Source: Streptomyces sp. V2I9 (lineage in GTDB: Bacteria; Actinomycetota; Actinomycetes; Streptomycetales; Streptomycetaceae). Taken from it: DNA of 64,000 bases. The stretch is taken from the NCBI RefSeq assembly GCF_030817475.1, contig NZ_JAUSZJ010000002.1:124001-188000 (forward strand), read 5' to 3'. The notes beneath the pieces are model-generated. The model had not been told where the DNA came from and searched no databases. It worked only from the letters and a program-made list of their open reading frames with translations. Shown here one piece after another: positions 48,843-57,147 of the stretch; position 1 is the first letter of the stretch, and each line of letters begins with the position of its first letter. A program made the translations under genes and the position numbers.

Positions 48843-49436
48843 ATGTCGTCGTTCCCTCTCTCGCGCATCTCCGCCCGCCGCCTCGGCGCCGCCGCGGTCA
48901 CCGCCGTCGCGGTCACCGGCCTCTCCCTCTCCGGCGCATCCACCGCTTCCGCCGCCCCCGGCGACCTCGGCGAGATCAAGATCCACAAGCCGGGCACGCC
49001 GAACAGCGACCCGCGTGACGAGGCCAAGATCTGCCGCTTCACCCTGGCGGCCGTCAACTTCGAGACCGTGGCACTGGTCAACATCACCGTCACCCCGCAG
49101 CCGGCCACCCCGACCCGTCCCACGCTCACCGCGGCCGTCGCTCTCACCGCGGGCCTGGGCAACACGCAGGAGTACTCGCTGCCCAACGGCCAGTACAAGG
49201 TGACCTGGACGTTCCCGGGCGGCACGCCCAAGGAGAAGCTCTTCACCGTCGACTGCCGCCCCACCGGAGGCGTGCCCGCGGGCGGCGGCGGTGTCCCGAC
49301 CGTCGAGAGCAGCACCGCCGGGGACAGCGGCATGTCGCTCGGCACCACCTCGGCGCTGGCGGCCGGCGGCGTAGGCGTCCTCGGTCTCTTCCTCGCCCGC
49401 CGCTCCGCCCGCCGCCGCACGCATGGCGCCGCGTAA
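48843..49436 (+). CDS. Secreted cell-surface protein adjoining a sortase gene
   Basis: A 197-residue exported protein. The signal peptide (RRLGAAAVTAVAVTGLSLSG.. to ASTASAAPG) is followed by a domain with two Cys (KICRFTLAAVNFE, VDCRPTGG), a Gly/Pro/Ser linker, then a hydrophobic segment (SALAAGGVGVLGLFL) and a positive tail ARRSARRR. This end looks like a cell-wall sorting signal, but no LPXTG or LAXTG motif is seen before the helix. AGGAG precedes the ATG. The stop overlaps the sortase start by 14 bases, suggesting they work together. Confidence 0.75.
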   Translation: MSSFPLSRISARRLGAAAVTAVAVTGLSLSGASTASAAPGDLGEIKIHKPGTPNSDPRDEAKICRFTLAAVNFETVALVNITVTPQPATPTRPTLTAAVALTAGLGNTQEYSLPNGQYKVTWTFPGGTPKEKLFTVDCRPTGGVPAGGGGVPTVESSTAGDSGMSLGTTSALAAGGVGVLGLFLARRSARRRTHGAA

Positions 49437-50184
49437 CACGGTTCACCGTCGTCGGCGACGGCGGCGCGGACCGAGCCGCGCCACCCGTCTCACCATGACG
49501 CTGAGCGTCACCTTCTCGATCGTGGCCACCGTGGTCCAGGGGTGCGGAGCCTCCCCCGACCACGGTGCCGCGACCGCGTCGGCCCCCGGCGACGGAAAGG
49601 TGTCCCAGCAGGGTCCGCCGGGACGGGAGACGGACACGTCCCGCTCCCCGGCGGTTCCCTCCGGGGCCCCGGAGGGAAAGGAGACGGCGGCGAAGCCGGC
49701 GAGATCCGCGCCGGCGCCGCTCCCCCGCTCCCCGGCGACGAAGCTGTCGATCCCCGCCCTGTCCCTGGAAGCACCGGTCGTGGGGCTCCCCCTCGATCCG
49801 GCCGGCCATCCGGGGACACCCCCCATCAGCAAACCGAAACTGGTCGGCTGGCACGGTGACGGCCCGACGCCGGGCGAGAAGGGGACCGCGCTGGCGGTCG
49901 GGCACCGGGACACCCTGACCGGGCCCGCCGTGTTCCTCAACATCAGCATGCTGCGCCCGGGCAACACCGTCCGGGTCACCCGCGCCGACCGGCGCACCGC
50001 CGTCTTCACCGTCGACGCGGTCCGCACGTACCAGAAGAAGTCCTTCCCGGACAAGGAGGTGTACGGAGCGCGGGGACGGCCGGAGCTACGGCTCATCACC
50101 TGCGGCGGACGCTTCGACAAGAAGGCCGGCTACGCGGCCAACGTCGTCGTGTTCGCCCATCTCACCGATGTCGTGAAGGCATGA
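49423..50184 (+). CDS. Class F sortase
   Basis: A 253-residue transpeptidase-like enzyme. An N-terminal basic leader and a single hydrophobic helix (LTMTLSVTFSIVATVVQGC) anchor it; a Pro/Ser/Ala linker of about 60 residues follows. The sortase fold shows ALAVGHRDTLTGPAVF with the catalytic His, and RLITCGGRFDKKAGYAANVVV with the catalytic Cys and downstream Arg. These are the class E/F pattern of actinobacteria. The first residues overlap the previous gene, so translation may be coupled. Candidate substrate: the surface protein encoded just upstream. A strong hairpin follows. Confidence 0.88.
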   Translation: MAPRNTVHRRRRRRRGPSRATRLTMTLSVTFSIVATVVQGCGASPDHGAATASAPGDGKVSQQGPPGRETDTSRSPAVPSGAPEGKETAAKPARSAPAPLPRSPATKLSIPALSLEAPVVGLPLDPAGHPGTPPISKPKLVGWHGDGPTPGEKGTALAVGHRDTLTGPAVFLNISMLRPGNTVRVTRADRRTAVFTVDAVRTYQKKSFPDKEVYGARGRPELRLITCGGRFDKKAGYAANVVVFAHLTDVVKA

Positions 50185-50210
50185 GAAGGGCACCCGCGGG
50201 TGCCCTTCTC
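50183..50210. terminator. Terminator after the sortase gene
   Basis: A perfect 28-base palindrome (half GAGAAGGGCACCCG) that begins within the sortase stop codon region. Confidence 0.75.
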
Positions 50211-50431
50211 GCGTACGGCGGCCACCGCGGAGGCCCCGGACCCGCACGGGCCTGCCACCCCGCGGGCGGGCGCACCGGGTCGGGACACGGAACCCCGCTC
50301 CGCCGCGACAGGCGGCACGCCCGTCCGGCCGCGCACCCGAATGGCGTACGCGATGGAGCAGGCGCAGAGTGAGGAGAGGGGCCCGAACGGGCCGATCGGC
50401 GGCCCGTGCAACGACTCTCTGTGAGGCGGAC

Positions 50432-50899
50432 ATGGCCGACATCGACACCCGGAGCGACAGCAGGGCGACCGGCGGGCGGTCCGGAGGACCAGGTGCCCGA
50501 GGGAAGACGACGATCAGCGACAACGTCGTCTCCACCATCGCCGGCATCGCGATACGCGAGACCGACGGCGTCCACTCCGTGGGGCGGGGAGCGTCCAAGG
50601 CGCTCGGCGCCGTCACCGGGCGCAGGTCCGGCGCCTCCGGCGCGCGCCGCGCCGTCAAGGTGGAGGTGGGCGAGAAGCAGGCCGCGATCGACGTGGACAT
50701 CGAGGTCGAGTACGGCATCCCGATCCACGAACTCGCCGACCGCGTCCGGACCCACGTCACCGACGCCGTGGAGACGATGACGGGGCTGGAGGTCGTCGAG
50801 ATCAACATCGTCGTCTTCGATGTCCACATCCCCGGCGACGACGATTCCGACGAGGACGGCGAAGACCATGCGGACGGGGGCACCCCTCGCGTGCGGTGA
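50432..50899 (+). CDS. Asp23/Gls24 family envelope stress protein
   Basis: A 155-residue protein. The family core is TISDNVVSTIAGIAIRETDG, HSVGRG, VEVGEKQAAIDVDIEVEYG, IPIHELADRVRTHV and VVEINIVVFDVHIPGD. The short acidic C-terminus (GDDDSDEDGED) is common in this family in actinobacteria. The role is thought to be cell-envelope or membrane stress, without enzymatic activity. GAGGCGG precedes the ATG. No operon partner is adjacent. Confidence 0.9.
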   Translation: MADIDTRSDSRATGGRSGGPGARGKTTISDNVVSTIAGIAIRETDGVHSVGRGASKALGAVTGRRSGASGARRAVKVEVGEKQAAIDVDIEVEYGIPIHELADRVRTHVTDAVETMTGLEVVEINIVVFDVHIPGDDDSDEDGEDHADGGTPRVR

Positions 50900-51318
50900 G
50901 GGAATCCTCCCCCCGGACCAGGACGGGCCGCACGGGCCGAACGGGCACGACGGCCGCCCTCACGGCGGGTCCGGAGCGCCGCTCCGCCCACTCCTGGGGC
51001 GGCCGTGTCCCGCCGCGGGCTCCCGGCCCCGGCCCGATCGCCTCATCCACCTGAGCGGCGGAGCGGTCCGCCGCTTTCCGGCCCGCAGCCGTGGCGCTCG
51101 CTCCCCCGGCGGCCCCGGCCCTCCCCGTCCGGCCCGGCAGCCTCCCGTACGCGCCCCCGCCCTGCGCGTGGTCGCCGGGGTCCGGAGGGTCCGGTTGCGT
51201 GGTGCGGTACGCGGCCCGACGCGGCCCGACGGTGGGCGGGAGACCACCGGCCGTGCGGTGCCACGGCCCAGGCCGGTGAACGAGCGAGCCGAAACAGGTG
51301 AACGAGCGAGGAGGGACG
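50900..51318. other. Intergenic region with a direct repeat before the SDR gene
   Basis: There is no gene in 419 bases. The 14-mer GGTGAACGAGCGAG occurs at 51275-51288 and again at 51297-51310, spaced 22 bases, directly before the SDR start; the second copy runs into its ribosome binding site. Confidence 0.55.
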
Positions 51319-52257
51319 ATGCGCGACAGTCCGGACGCGCGCAGGACACGCCGCGCTTCCGCCCGTCCGCTGGAGGGGCGGGTCGCGGTCGTCACCGGCG
51401 CCGCGCGCGGTGTCGGCAAGGCGCTCACCCGGAGCCTCTCCGAGGCCGGTATGCGGGTCGCGCTGCTGGGGCGGGAGAGGGCGACCCTGCGGGAGGCCGC
51501 CGAGTCCCTTCCCGGCCCGAGCCTCTGTATCGAGTGCGATGTCACCGACCGCGCGGCGCTCGCGGACGCCGCGCGGTCGGTGGAAGCCGGTCTCGGGCCC
51601 GCCTCGGTGGTGGTGGCGAACGCGGGTATCGCGGTGAGCGGCCCGTTCGACCGTACGGATGCCGAACTCTGGCAACGTGTCATCGACGTCAACCTCACCG
51701 GCTCCGCCGACACCGCCCGCGCCTTTCTTCCCCAACTGACCCTCACTCGCGGGTACTTCCTCCAGATCGCCTCCACCGCGGCGTTCGGAGCGGCGCCCAT
51801 GATGAGCGCCTACTGCGCGTCCAAGGCCGGCGCGGAGTCGTTCGCGCTCGCCCTGCGCGGAGAGGTCGAACCCGACGGGGTCCAGGTCGGCATCGCCTAT
51901 CTGCACTGGACCGGTACCGACATGCTCACCGGCATCGACGACGACCCCGTCCTCGAAGCCCTGCGCCGCAACCAGCCCGGCCCGGCCCGCCGTATCCACC
52001 CACCCGCCCTGGTCGCCCAGTGGCTCACCCGGGGGGTCGCCCGCCGCGCCCCGCAGATCTACGCGCCGCCGTGGCTCCGCTGGTGCCAGCCGCTGCGGCC
52101 GCTCTTCCCCGCCCTCGTCGCGCGGGCCACCCGCCGCGAACTGCGGGCCCACCCCGGCGAGGAGATGTCCTCCCCCGTCCAGGTGCTGGGCGCCGGAGGC
52201 CGGGCCGACTGGGACTCCTTCCGGGCCTCCCGGCCCTCTCCCCCGCCCGACCGGTAG
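51319..52257 (+). CDS. Short-chain dehydrogenase/reductase
   Basis: A 312-residue SDR. It has TGAARGVGKALT at the N-terminus, ECDVTD, VVANAGIA, IDVNLTGSAD and the catalytic YCASKAG motif with an upstream Ser. The tail of about 60 residues beyond the SDR core (PPWLRWCQPLRPLF) is amphipathic and often seen in a subgroup of actinobacterial SDRs. The substrate is unknown. GAGGAGGGACG precedes the ATG. Convergent to the FAD oxidoreductase gene. Confidence 0.88.
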   Translation: MRDSPDARRTRRASARPLEGRVAVVTGAARGVGKALTRSLSEAGMRVALLGRERATLREAAESLPGPSLCIECDVTDRAALADAARSVEAGLGPASVVVANAGIAVSGPFDRTDAELWQRVIDVNLTGSADTARAFLPQLTLTRGYFLQIASTAAFGAAPMMSAYCASKAGAESFALALRGEVEPDGVQVGIAYLHWTGTDMLTGIDDDPVLEALRRNQPGPARRIHPPALVAQWLTRGVARRAPQIYAPPWLRWCQPLRPLFPALVARATRRELRAHPGEEMSSPVQVLGAGGRADWDSFRASRPSPPPDR

Positions 52258-52305
52258 CCCGGAGGCCGGTCGCGGCCGGGCGGGACGGTCGGAAGGGGCG
52301 TACGG

Positions 52306-53952
52306 TCAGGGCCGCTCGCCCCGTGCGCGGGTGGTCTCGCCGGTCCGGTCCCGCCGGGCCAGCAGTCGCTGCGCGGCGGACAGCGCGCTCGTCGTGGCCC
52401 GCGTGGAGCGCAGGGCGGCCCGAGCGGCGTTGGCGCCCGGCGCGCCGTGCACCCCTCCTCCGGGATGGGCCGACGCGGAGGTCAGGTACAGCCCCTTCAC
52501 GGGAGTTTCGGGACGGCCCGTTCCCGGCACCGGCCGGAAGACCAGTTGCTGGTGCATCGCGGCCGTGCCGCCGTTGATGGCCCCGCCCACCAGATTGGCG
52601 TCCTCGTTCTCCAAGGTCGTCGGGGCGAGGATCCGCCGGGCCCGGATCCGGCTGCGGAATCCGGGGGCGTACCGCTCCACCTGCCGTTCGATCCGGTCGG
52701 CCATCCGCTCCCGCTCCCCCGCGTCCCAGCCGCCGGTCAGCCCGGCCCCGCCCGCGTCACCCTTCACGGTGTGCGGCACATGGGTGTACGCCCACGCCGA
52801 CTCGGTGTCCCGTGGCGACCGGGTCGCGTCCGCCGTGGTCATCTGCCCGAACAGCAGGAACGGCCGGTCCGGGATCAGACTCCGGGCGATCTGGGACGCG
52901 CAGCGGGTGAGTTCGTCGACCCCTTCGGCGAGGTGGACGGTCCCGGCCGCCGCGGCGGCCTCGCTGCTCCACGGAACGGGGCCGCCCAGCGCCCAGTCCA
53001 CCTTGAAGGTGGCGAAGTCCCACTGGAAGCGCCGCATGTCGTCCAGGAGCCGGCCCGGCAGGTGCTCGGCGGCGACCAGTGCTCCGTAGAGGCTGGGCGC
53101 GGAGACGTCGGCCAGTACGGCCCGGCGGGCGGGGACCCCTTCCCCGGTCTCCGTACGGACGCCCACGGCACGGCCGCGGCGGACCACGATCTCGGTGACC
53201 CGCTGTCCGCAGCGGACGCTTCCGCCCCGGCGCCGCAACCGTCCGACCAGGGCGGCGGTGAGGGCTCCGGCACCGCCGACGGGGACGGGGAAGCCGTGGA
53301 ACTGTCCCAGCATGGACATCAGCCAGCCGAAGCCGCCGCTGCCCGCCGCCTCGGGGGCCAGGTCGGCGTGCAGGGCGTTTCCCGCCAGCAGCAGCCGTCC
53401 GCCCTCCCCGGCGAACTCCTCCTCGCCCAGTCTGCGGACCGGGAGGACGAGGCTGCGGGCCAGCCGCAGCCCGCCCGCCGCCCGGAGCCGCGCGGCCAGC
53501 ACGGTCCCGGCCCGGACGGGCGGGAAGGGCGAGAAGAGGGCGTCGACGATCCCCTCGCCCAGCCGGTCCCAGATGTGGCAGAGGCCCAGCCATGCCTCGC
53601 CGTCACCGGGCGCGAAACGGTCGAGGCCGTCGGCGGTCGCCGACCGGTCGCGGTCCAGTACCGCGCAGCTGCCGTCGAGCAGCGGGTGCGCGAGCACCCG
53701 CGGCGCGTGGCTCCAGCGAAGCCCGTCCTGGTGCAGATCCAGCCCGGCCAGCACCGGGGAGGCCGCGGCCAGCGGGTAGAAGGAGCTGAACAGGTCGTTG
53801 ACGTACGCGGGGTGGACCCCATGGTCGCTGCGTACGGCACCGCCCGGCTCGTCCCGGGCTTCCAGCACCTCCACCGACCATCCGGCATCGGCGAGCAGGT
53901 TGGCCGCGACCAGGCCGTTCGGCCCGCTGCCGATCACGATCGCGTCGGCCAT
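52306..53952 (-). CDS. FAD-dependent phytoene-desaturase-like oxidoreductase
   Basis: A 548-residue flavoprotein. It begins ADAIVIGSGPNGLVAANLLADAG, the Rossmann FAD motif of the CrtI/amine-oxidase class, followed by VEVLEARDEPGGAV. It ends with LYLTSASAHPGGGVHGAPGANAA, the FAD-binding C-terminal motif. It belongs with the carotenoid/retinoid desaturase-isomerase group whose substrates are mostly unknown in Streptomyces. The start at 53952 is chosen because the FAD motif then begins at residue 5. No carotenoid gene lies nearby. Confidence 0.88.
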   Translation of the reverse strand: MADAIVIGSGPNGLVAANLLADAGWSVEVLEARDEPGGAVRSDHGVHPAYVNDLFSSFYPLAAASPVLAGLDLHQDGLRWSHAPRVLAHPLLDGSCAVLDRDRSATADGLDRFAPGDGEAWLGLCHIWDRLGEGIVDALFSPFPPVRAGTVLAARLRAAGGLRLARSLVLPVRRLGEEEFAGEGGRLLLAGNALHADLAPEAAGSGGFGWLMSMLGQFHGFPVPVGGAGALTAALVGRLRRRGGSVRCGQRVTEIVVRRGRAVGVRTETGEGVPARRAVLADVSAPSLYGALVAAEHLPGRLLDDMRRFQWDFATFKVDWALGGPVPWSSEAAAAAGTVHLAEGVDELTRCASQIARSLIPDRPFLLFGQMTTADATRSPRDTESAWAYTHVPHTVKGDAGGAGLTGGWDAGERERMADRIERQVERYAPGFRSRIRARRILAPTTLENEDANLVGGAINGGTAAMHQQLVFRPVPGTGRPETPVKGLYLTSASAHPGGGVHGAPGANAARAALRSTRATTSALSAAQRLLARRDRTGETTRARGERP

Positions 53953-54028
53953 GGCAGTGTCTCCCTCCGTCCCGGCCGCCGGCACGCCCGTACCGGCCGG
54001 ACCGTCCGTTCCCGGCGGGGATCCATGG

Positions 54029-54508
54029 TCAGCCGGCCTTCGCGGCGCGGCGTCCGCCCACTTCCGGTCCCGCCGGCGTCAGGCGTTCCGTCAGCCGGGC
54101 GAGGCGCGCCAGCATGGAGCGGTGGCGGATCTGGATCAGCGAGTCCAGCAGGACGTTGTGGAGGGTGCCGCCGACACCGCGCAGCGGGTGCTCGTCGACG
54201 GTCACGAGGGTCTTCTCGCCCCACGGCCGGATGTCCAGGGCGATCCGTGCCGACCCGAGTGCTCCGGCCTCGGCCTCCAACTCCAGCGCCCGCGGCTTCT
54301 CCACGCGCCGCACCACCGTGCGCCCGGTGAACTCCTTGGGCCCCAGACGCACGCTGTAGGTGATCGAGGAGCCCAGCTCGGGCCAGTCGCCCTGTTCCCG
54401 CCGGGTTCCGGAGGTGCCCACCACCCAGTTGCCGTACTGACGTTCGTCCTCGAGCACCGCCCATACGGCGGACGGCGGGCGCTCGATGAGATGGTGCCTG
54501 GCGGCCAT
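54029..54508 (-). CDS. SRPBCC family protein (START-like)
   Basis: A 159-residue protein with the polyketide-cyclase/START pattern: HHLIERPPSAVWAVLEDERQYGNWVVGTS, GSSITYSVRLGPKEFTGRT, and a C-terminal long helix. A hydrophobic pocket for lipids or small molecules is expected. The start at 54508 is favoured over 54577 because the domain begins there. It lies upstream of and on the same strand as the FAD oxidoreductase (77 bases), so the two may be co-transcribed. Confidence 0.82.
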   Translation of the reverse strand: MAARHHLIERPPSAVWAVLEDERQYGNWVVGTSGTRREQGDWPELGSSITYSVRLGPKEFTGRTVVRRVEKPRALELEAEAGALGSARIALDIRPWGEKTLVTVDEHPLRGVGGTLHNVLLDSLIQIRHRSMLARLARLTERLTPAGPEVGGRRAAKAG

Positions 54509-54619
54509 GTTCTGCCTCGGTTCGTCGTCGATGCGTTCCGGACGCCGGGGAGCGACCACCGCCCCCGGCTCGAGCACTCACGGGACCGGGCCGGGACTCA
54601 CCGGCTCACGGTCTCGGGT

Positions 54620-55594
54620 TCACCGGCTGTTCGGCTTCAGCTGTCGGATGCGTCCGTCGAGTTCGCGCCGGTAGAAGTCGATGAAGCCGTCGGGGTCGGG
54701 GCCGGCGTTCTGCATGACGAGCCGGTCGTAGCCCGCGTCGACGAACGGCTGGGCCACTTCGACGTACCGGTCCGGGTCCGTACCGCAGGCGAACTTCCCC
54801 AGGATGTCCTCCTCGCGGACGGTGGCGGTCGCCGCGTCGAAGTTGACCGGATTGGGCAGCTCGCTCATGACCTTCCAGCCGGTCAGCGCCCACCGCGTCG
54901 TCTCCAGCGCGGCGCGGGCGCCGGTGTGCGCGTCGGGCGCCCAGGCCATCGGGACCTCCGCGTAACAGGGGCCGCTGCCACCGGCGTCGCGGTAGTCCCG
55001 GACGATGCTCGGCTTGTCCTCCGTGGCGAACAGGCCGTCGCCCAGTTCGGCGGCGATACGGGTCGACTTCGGTCCGCTGGCCGCCACCGCGATCAGGGGC
55101 GGTTCGTCGGGCAGGTCGAAGACACGCGCGTCGTGGAGTCGCAGGTACGTTCCCTCGTAGGACCGGTAGCCGCCGCTCCACAGCAGCCGGATGATCTCGA
55201 GGGCCTCCCTGAGCAGCGCGTGCCGGGTGCTGACGGCATCGGGGAAGCCGGGGCCGACCACGTGCTCGTTGAGCCGCTCCCCCGAGCCGACGCCCAGGAC
55301 GAAGCGGCCTTCCGAGAGCAGGGCGAGCGTCGCGGCCGCCTGCGCGATGATCGCGGGGTGGTAGCGCACGGTGGGGCAGGTCACCCCGGTCGCCAGACCG
55401 ATCCGTGACGTCTTGGCGGCGATCGTTCCGAGGACCGTCCAGGCGAAGGGGGAGTGCCCCTGGTTGTCGAGCCAGGGGTGGTAGTGGTCGCTGATCTCGA
55501 CGAAGTCGAAGCCCGCCTCCTCGGCGAGTACGGCCTGCCTGACCAGCTCCGCCGGACCGAACGCCTCCGCCGCCAGCTTGTATCCCACCTGCAT
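54620..55594 (-). CDS. F420-dependent LLM-class oxidoreductase
   Basis: A 324-residue TIM-barrel luciferase-like enzyme. QVGYKLAAEAFGPAELVRQA, FVEISDHYHPWLDNQGHSP, ATGVTCPTVRYHPA and GVGSGERLNEHVVG follow the pattern of coenzyme F420-dependent glucose-6-phosphate dehydrogenase-like enzymes. The motif HYHPW is at the F420 pocket. The substrate is unknown. The ATG at 55594 (MQVGYK) is the natural start; the upstream frame is not homologous. It is 111 bases upstream of the SRPBCC gene on the same strand, so a small redox operon (LLM, SRPBCC, FAD oxidoreductase) is possible. Confidence 0.87.
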   Translation of the reverse strand: MQVGYKLAAEAFGPAELVRQAVLAEEAGFDFVEISDHYHPWLDNQGHSPFAWTVLGTIAAKTSRIGLATGVTCPTVRYHPAIIAQAAATLALLSEGRFVLGVGSGERLNEHVVGPGFPDAVSTRHALLREALEIIRLLWSGGYRSYEGTYLRLHDARVFDLPDEPPLIAVAASGPKSTRIAAELGDGLFATEDKPSIVRDYRDAGGSGPCYAEVPMAWAPDAHTGARAALETTRWALTGWKVMSELPNPVNFDAATATVREEDILGKFACGTDPDRYVEVAQPFVDAGYDRLVMQNAGPDPDGFIDFYRRELDGRIRQLKPNSR

Positions 55595-55749
55595 GTGATC
55601 CTCGTTCCGCGCACCCGGGGTCGGTTTGTCCGCATAGGAGTACCCCCTGTTCCCGACGCGTAACGCCCGCTGTCCCCCGGTCCGGTCGTCATCCGGACGA
55701 GGAACGGAGCCTCTGGCGTCCGGGCGGCCGCCGACCGTTCCGCCGCCGG

Positions 55750-56001
55750 TCAGGAGAGCGCGGCGGGTGCGGGCATCGCGGACGCGGGCTTCGTCTTCAC
55801 CGGCATCGGGCGGCGGCGCAGCTGCTCGCGAGCGGCGACGACAGCCGAGGCGATGTCGCGGGTGCCGGTGGTCACGCACAGCGTGTAGCTGACGTCTTCC
55901 AGACGCCGGGCCACCTCTCCGGCGTCCTTCCCTCGTTCGGCCATCAGTTCGTCGTACCGACGCAGCAGCTCTTCGAGTACCGCAGGATGGGCCAACAGCA
56001 T
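55750..56001 (-). CDS. DUF5133 family small protein
   Basis: An 83-residue protein. LLAHPAVLEELLRRYDELM, ARRLEDVSYTLCVTTGTRDI and VAAREQL match the small Streptomyces family DUF5133, which has no known function. A helical N-terminal half is followed by a Cys- and Thr-containing signature. The start at 56001 fits relatives; an in-frame start 21 bases upstream is possible. No ribosome binding site is obvious. Confidence 0.85.
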   Translation of the reverse strand: MLLAHPAVLEELLRRYDELMAERGKDAGEVARRLEDVSYTLCVTTGTRDIASAVVAAREQLRRRPMPVKTKPASAMPAPAALS

Positions 56002-56476
56002 CGCACTCGGCCTTTCTCTCACGACGGGTCGCCGGCGGGGGCCGGCGAGGAGCAGAGGAGCAGCGGAGACCGGCGCCGCGGACTTCTTCGGGCACGGCCG
56101 GACCGCCCCTGGGGCGGCGGGCGGCCTCGGGGCAGGGAGGGGAACAGAACGCGCGAAGGAGTGGTTCTCGGGTGCTGCGGGAACCTCACCGCAGACCTCG
56201 TGGGGGACGGCAGCGGGTTCGAACGGGCCGCTTCCTGACCTCCACTGTCACTTTTCCCATCTGGGCGTCGTTCATGCAAATCGCACCGGCACCGCGCTCG
56301 GCGGCATCCTGCGAGCGGCACGCCCTACTCGACGGTCTGCCGCCCGAGGCACCGGACAAGCCGGGCCGAGGCAGGAGACGCCGGTCCAGGGGAGGGCCGA
56401 TGCCTTCCCGTATCCCGCACAACGGGTGAACCGGGGTCAGCACCGGCGGTACGGTCGGCGGGTGGAGTGGAAAAGC
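56002..56476. other. Long intergenic region, no gene seen
   Basis: There are 475 bases between two divergent genes. No convincing coding frame, RNA gene or clean palindrome was found; short hairpins only. Confidence 0.5.
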
Positions 56477-56893
56477 ATGAGCGCGTGCCCCTTGCACGGG
56501 GTCGGTGTGTTTCCCGGCTACCTGGTCGGGCGCCGTATCGAACGGGTGGTCGTGTCGGGGCGTCCGTACGGTTCGGAGCCGCCGTCCGGCCCGCTGGACG
56601 TGTGGCTGATCGACAGTGAGACGGTCGCCACGCGCATCACGAGGGGTTCGGACGGGTGCCTGATGGTGGAGACGGCCCCCTTCGCGGAAGACGACCCGGC
56701 GGGGTCCGGGCGCGTCGGGGGATCGGCGGTCAGCGGCGAGACCCCGTTCGCGGACCATCTCGGCGAGACGGTGCTGGGCGTCGGCGAGGAGGGCGCTCCG
56801 GGCGGCGGACGTCTCGCCCTGGAGATCGCCTTCGCGTCCGGCACCGTCCGGTGCGCATCGTGGTCCGGAGGGCTCCGCCTGTCCGGCACGTGA
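56477..56893 (+). CDS. Hypothetical protein
   Basis: A 138-residue protein not recognised. It is rich in Gly, Val and acidic residues, with beta-strand-like stretches (VVSGRPYGSEPPSGPLDVWLID, LVGRRIERVVV) and EIAFASGTVRCASWSGGLRLSG near the end. No signal or membrane segment is visible. The ATG at 56477 has GGAGTGGAA at good spacing, so translation is likely. Codon use is like its neighbours. Confidence 0.6.
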   Translation: MSACPLHGVGVFPGYLVGRRIERVVVSGRPYGSEPPSGPLDVWLIDSETVATRITRGSDGCLMVETAPFAEDDPAGSGRVGGSAVSGETPFADHLGETVLGVGEEGAPGGGRLALEIAFASGTVRCASWSGGLRLSGT

Positions 56894-57147
56894 TCAGCAC
56901 GCCTGCCTCGGGGCGCCCGCCGGGGAACCCACCGACCGCCGCCCGGCGCGGCGGCTCCGTGCGGCGCGCGGGACGGCGGGCACGGGAGCCGGGAGGGGCA
57001 CCGGTCCGGATACGTGGGCCTCGCCGTGCGTTCGCCACTCACACCCACACGGGCACGGGAGCAGAAGCCTCGGCACAGGGGCCGAAGATCGATCAGCGGT
57101 GATGACCCTCGCGGTGCTGTCGGCGCCCGCCGCTATGCTCCGGCACC

